Source: Pseudomonas sp. G2-4
Lineage (GTDB): Bacteria; Pseudomonadota; Gammaproteobacteria; Pseudomonadales; Pseudomonadaceae
Assembly (NCBI RefSeq): GCF_030064125.1
Contig: NZ_CP125957.1
Span: 5,326,501 to 5,390,500 of the forward strand
DNA: 64,000 bases
Direction: 5' to 3'
Each line of letters begins with the position of its first letter. Position 1 is the stretch's first letter. Position numbers and translations under genes: made by a program. Positions 60,986 through 64,000 of the stretch are shown one piece after another. The notes under the pieces are model-generated. The model was not told the DNA's origin. It worked only from the letters and a program-made list of their open reading frames with translations, and ran no database searches.

Positions 60986-62350
60986 TTAGCGGATGCCCTC
61001 CTGACGCAGTGCGTTCGGGGTGAAGTCGGCCGTGGTGGCGGTGAAGCCGAAGTCGTAGGCTGATTTCTCTTCGTTTTTCATGCCCAGGGCCAGGTAGCGG
61101 CCGGACTGCAGGTCGTAGAGGGTTTCCAGGGCGTACCACGGCACTTGCTTGTCGTAGTAGTTCTCGGCATGGGCCTCAGCCACGCGCCACAGCTGGCCAC
61201 GACCGTCGTAATGGTCGATCACCGCCGCTTGCCAGGTGTCTTCGTCAATGTAGAAGTCACGCTTGGCGTAGATGTGGCGCTGGCCTTCCTTCAGGGTCGC
61301 GGTCACGTGCCAGACCCGGCGCAGCTCATAGCGAGTCAGGTCCTGGTTGATGTGGCCGGCCTTGATGATGTCGGCGTACTTGAGCTGCGGAGAATCGATC
61401 TTGTAGCTGTTGGAGGCAATGTAAAGCTCTTTCTTGCCTTCCAGCTTCCAGTCGTAGCGGTCCGGCGCACCGTTGTACATGTCCAGGTTGTCGGAGGTAC
61501 GCAGGCCGTCGGCGGCAGTACCCGGGCCGTCATAGGACACCTGCGGTGCACGGCGCACACGACGCTGGCCGGCGTTGTAGACCCAGGCCGAACGGGGCTC
61601 CTTCACCTGATCGAGGGTTTCGTGCACCAGCAGTACGCCCCCGGCCAGGCGCGCCGGCGCGGTCACTTGCTGCTTGAAGTAGAACAGGATGTTGCCAGGG
61701 TTGGCCGGATCGAAATCCTTCATCTTGTCGCGGAACACGAACTGGTCCCGGAAGTACACCAGGCTGTAGGAGCCGTTGGGTTGCGGCGTGGCCTGGGTCA
61801 CCAGGCGCGTCACGCTGCCACCGCGATAACGGGTGATGTGGTTCCAGATCACTTCAACGCCGCTCTGGGGAATCGGGAACGGCACGGCCGTCTCGAAGTT
61901 CTCCAGGCCGTTACCGCCGGACACCAGCTTGGTGTTGACCGCGTTTTTCTTGATAGAGGCGAACACCTCATCCGGCACGGTGGCGCCACGATGGGTCGGG
62001 TAGACCGGCATCTTGAAGGTTTCCGGGTAGCGCTTGAACATCGCGTACTGGCCCGGGGCGAGCTTAGCCTTGTACTGCTCGACGTTCTGCGCGGTGATGG
62101 TGAACAGCGGTTTCTCACTGGCGAACGGGTCGGCGAGGAAGCCCTTGCCGTCCACGGCGGCGGCATTCTTGGCCATGGGTTTCCAGGCCGAAATCGAACC
62201 ATCGGCATTGCCAGCCATCTCAGCGCCCATCGGCGTCAAGCTCTTGCCCAGTTTGTCAGCCTCGGTAGCAGGCACTGCCGCCATGACGCTGGCGGCCAGC
62301 AGGGATAGCCCCAAAATACCGGCCTGCATCAGACTCTTTGTTATTTTCAT
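60986..62350 (-). CDS. DUF1329 secreted envelope protein
   Basis: 454 residues. Sec signal (SLMQAGILGLSLLAASVMA) cleaved near residue 24. The mature chain is beta-rich with repeated features of the family: YRGGSVTRLVTQATPQPNGSY, WVYNAGQRRVRRAPQVSYDGP, DMYNGAPDRYDWKLEGKKELY, YAKRDFYIDEDTWQAAVIDHYD. The fold resembles LolA/LolB-type lipid carriers in related families. It is the usual partner of DUF1302 proteins and is 25 bases after that gene. Probably handles a hydrophobic compound at the outer membrane; this is inference. Confidence 0.92.
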   Translation of the reverse strand: MKITKSLMQAGILGLSLLAASVMAAVPATEADKLGKSLTPMGAEMAGNADGSISAWKPMAKNAAAVDGKGFLADPFASEKPLFTITAQNVEQYKAKLAPGQYAMFKRYPETFKMPVYPTHRGATVPDEVFASIKKNAVNTKLVSGGNGLENFETAVPFPIPQSGVEVIWNHITRYRGGSVTRLVTQATPQPNGSYSLVYFRDQFVFRDKMKDFDPANPGNILFYFKQQVTAPARLAGGVLLVHETLDQVKEPRSAWVYNAGQRRVRRAPQVSYDGPGTAADGLRTSDNLDMYNGAPDRYDWKLEGKKELYIASNSYKIDSPQLKYADIIKAGHINQDLTRYELRRVWHVTATLKEGQRHIYAKRDFYIDEDTWQAAVIDHYDGRGQLWRVAEAHAENYYDKQVPWYALETLYDLQSGRYLALGMKNEEKSAYDFGFTATTADFTPNALRQEGIR

Positions 62351-62375
62351 AGTGTGTCGTCCTGAAATACTGTGC

Positions 62376-64000
62376 TTAGAAGGTCACGCCGACGCTGAGC
62401 GCCAGGAAGTCGCGATCATCCACGGTGCTGAAGTCACCACCAAAGAAGTTGGTGTAAGCCAGGCTCGCGTTGTAGGTGTTCTGATACTCGGCATCCAGCC
62501 CGAGGCTGACAGCCTTGCGACCTTCTTCGAAGTTGCCGCCAGGGCCTGGCGAGTAGCCTTTGACGTCATGGGACCAGGCCACGTTGGGCTTGAGGTTCAC
62601 GCCGGCGAAGACGTCCGGGTATTCCCAGATGGCACGGGCACGGTAGCCCCAGGAAGTGGAGGTGGTGAAGCCGTCATTGTTGCAGTTACTGTTCACGTCG
62701 CCGCTGGTCTGGCCGCCACCTGCAGCGGTCGAGCCGTTGAGCGCGGTGCAGAAACCATTTGGCAACTCGCCTGGACCGAACACCGGATCACGGCCGTAGC
62801 GAACGTCGGATTTGCTTTCCAGTCCACCCACATGCGTCACGCCAATTTCACCCACCAGGGTCAGACGACTGGCGCCCATGACTTGATCGAGGAAGTGGGT
62901 GAAGGTGGTCTGGAACTGGGTGATTTCCTTGCGGCGATAGCCGTGCAGGTCCTGGCCTGGCACACCCGTGAGCAGCGAAGCGTCGTCGAAGGGCCCCCCA
63001 GGACCACCGATCGGACGAACGCCGGCGAAAAGAACATCGGTGGTGCTCAGTTGTACCGGAGCATTCGGGCGATAGCTCAGTTCACCGCTCCACGCCGTAC
63101 CAGTAGGCAAGGTCGTAGAGAAACTCAAGCCATAAAGGCGGATATCTTCTGGATACTCGACAAAATACTGCGAGTTACCCGCTACGATCAGCGGCGCCAG
63201 ACCGCCAAAGAGTGGTGCGCTGTTGTAGACCGCCTGTGAAGCACCGGTAGCACTGAAAATCGGCGCGCGACTGTGGTAGTTCATGAAGTAGGCACCGAAT
63301 TCGGTGTCCAGCGGCTCGAACATGTACTTCAAGGACGCGCCCCATTGGCCGCCATCACGGGCATCACGATCAGCACCACGACGGACCAGAACCCCTTCCT
63401 CGTTCACATCCACCCCGTTTCCGGCCAGGATCGGCAAGGCGAAGCCAGGGATAGTGGAACGTTTACTCAACACCCGCAGGTTATTGTCACAGCCATCGGC
63501 AATCACATCCGGCTGGGAAAAGAACGTCCCGCAGTTATCGACAACAGTCTGATCCCACTCAATTTGGTAGAACGCTTCAGCCGACAGGTTGTCGGTCAGG
63601 CTCTGGGACACATAGAACATGTTGACCGGGATCAGACCCTCCTTGACCTCGGCACCGGGACGACGGAACGCAGACACATCGACCGGGTTGATGGAGTTGA
63701 TGCCACCCTGGATGAAGGTACTTTCACCCCAACTGACCACCTGCTTGCCCAAACGCACCGAGCCTGGCTGATCGGCAATCGCATAGTTGTGGTAGACAAA
63801 CGCATCGAGAATCTGTCCGCCGGACGACTTGGCGCCTTCCTTGCGGTTGTTGTCACTGATGTCCTTGTACAGGCGGTTTTCGTCCTTGAGCTCAAAGTCG
63901 TACCAGTATTTGCCGCGCACAAACACGCCGGTATCGCCGTACTTCAGCTCCAGGTCGTGAATACCCTTGAAGATCTTCGAGAAGGTTTCTCCGCGCTTGA
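62376..64000 (-). CDS. DUF1302 outer-membrane protein (5' end outside window)
   Basis: The frame is open to the right edge, so the start and signal peptide are missing; at least 540 residues remain. Beta-barrel-like alternation with family blocks VRGKYWYDFELKDENRLYKD, LGKQVVSWGESTFIQGGINSINPVDVSAFRRPGAEVKEGLIPV, and a C-terminal Phe (LALSVGVTF) typical of barrel insertion signals. Several Cys (NCGTF, DGCDNN) lie in predicted loops. Likely a channel for hydrophobic substrates, paired with DUF1329. Confidence 0.92.
   Translation of the reverse strand, partial: KRGETFSKIFKGIHDLELKYGDTGVFVRGKYWYDFELKDENRLYKDISDNNRKEGAKSSGGQILDAFVYHNYAIADQPGSVRLGKQVVSWGESTFIQGGINSINPVDVSAFRRPGAEVKEGLIPVNMFYVSQSLTDNLSAEAFYQIEWDQTVVDNCGTFFSQPDVIADGCDNNLRVLSKRSTIPGFALPILAGNGVDVNEEGVLVRRGADRDARDGGQWGASLKYMFEPLDTEFGAYFMNYHSRAPIFSATGASQAVYNSAPLFGGLAPLIVAGNSQYFVEYPEDIRLYGLSFSTTLPTGTAWSGELSYRPNAPVQLSTTDVLFAGVRPIGGPGGPFDDASLLTGVPGQDLHGYRRKEITQFQTTFTHFLDQVMGASRLTLVGEIGVTHVGGLESKSDVRYGRDPVFGPGELPNGFCTALNGSTAAGGGQTSGDVNSNCNNDGFTTSTSWGYRARAIWEYPDVFAGVNLKPNVAWSHDVKGYSPGPGGNFEEGRKAVSLGLDAEYQNTYNASLAYTNFFGGDFSTVDDRDFLALSVGVTF

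Overview
The window looks like the chromosome of a fluorescent Pseudomonas (P. fluorescens group). Supporting signs are the GC-rich coding sequence, the alginate genes algJ-algF-algA, the division/cell-wall (dcw) cluster ending in lpxC, the petABC-sspA-sspB neighbourhood, and two families of REP/REPIN repeats typical of these genomes. This assignment is an inference from gene content; no database search was run.

Layout. 1-2.8 kb: end of the alginate operon (algJ partial, algF, algA with a strong terminator). 2.9-4.3 kb: a small membrane protein and a short-chain dehydrogenase. 4.5-9.3 kb, minus strand: a four-gene efflux operon (outer-membrane factor, FUSC permease, DUF1656, HlyD-type adaptor) with a divergent LysR regulator. 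11.1-17.4 kb: an RND pump (adaptor plus permease) followed by its own two-component system, then a diguanylate cyclase. 19.4-37.4 kb, minus strand: the complete dcw cluster mraZ-rsmH-ftsL-ftsI-murE-murF-mraY-murD-ftsW-murG-murC-ddlB-ftsQ-ftsA-ftsZ-lpxC, almost every junction overlapping by a few bases, driven by a readable sigma70 promoter with three MraZ boxes. 37.6-42.6 kb: rnpB (RNase P RNA), rsmI, and the divergent envelope run lpoA-yraN-gmhA-dolP. 42.6-44.6 kb: a 2-kb accessory patch of dispersed repeats, hairpin-rich sequence and two apparently frameshifted small genes. 44.6-49.5 kb, minus strand: sspB, sspA, petC-petB-petA, rpsI-rplM. 49.7-57.7 kb: a Tas-like aldo/keto reductase, acyl-CoA dehydrogenase with a divergent GlxA-type regulator, zapE, trpS, a hydrolase, yhcB/zapG and ogt. 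57.9-64 kb: a MalT-like LuxR regulator, then DUF1329 and DUF1302 envelope proteins, the last cut by the window end.

How it fits together. Most of the window is core genome for envelope building: peptidoglycan precursors (mur, ddl, mraY), septation (fts, zapE, zapG), lipid A (lpxC), LPS heptose (gmhA), lipoprotein helpers (lpoA, dolP) and exopolysaccharide (alg). Two efflux modules lie back to back. The parts least explained by known families are the 42.6-44.6 kb patch and a REPIN that lies inside the 3' coding end of the outer-membrane factor gene, so that the repeat is translated.
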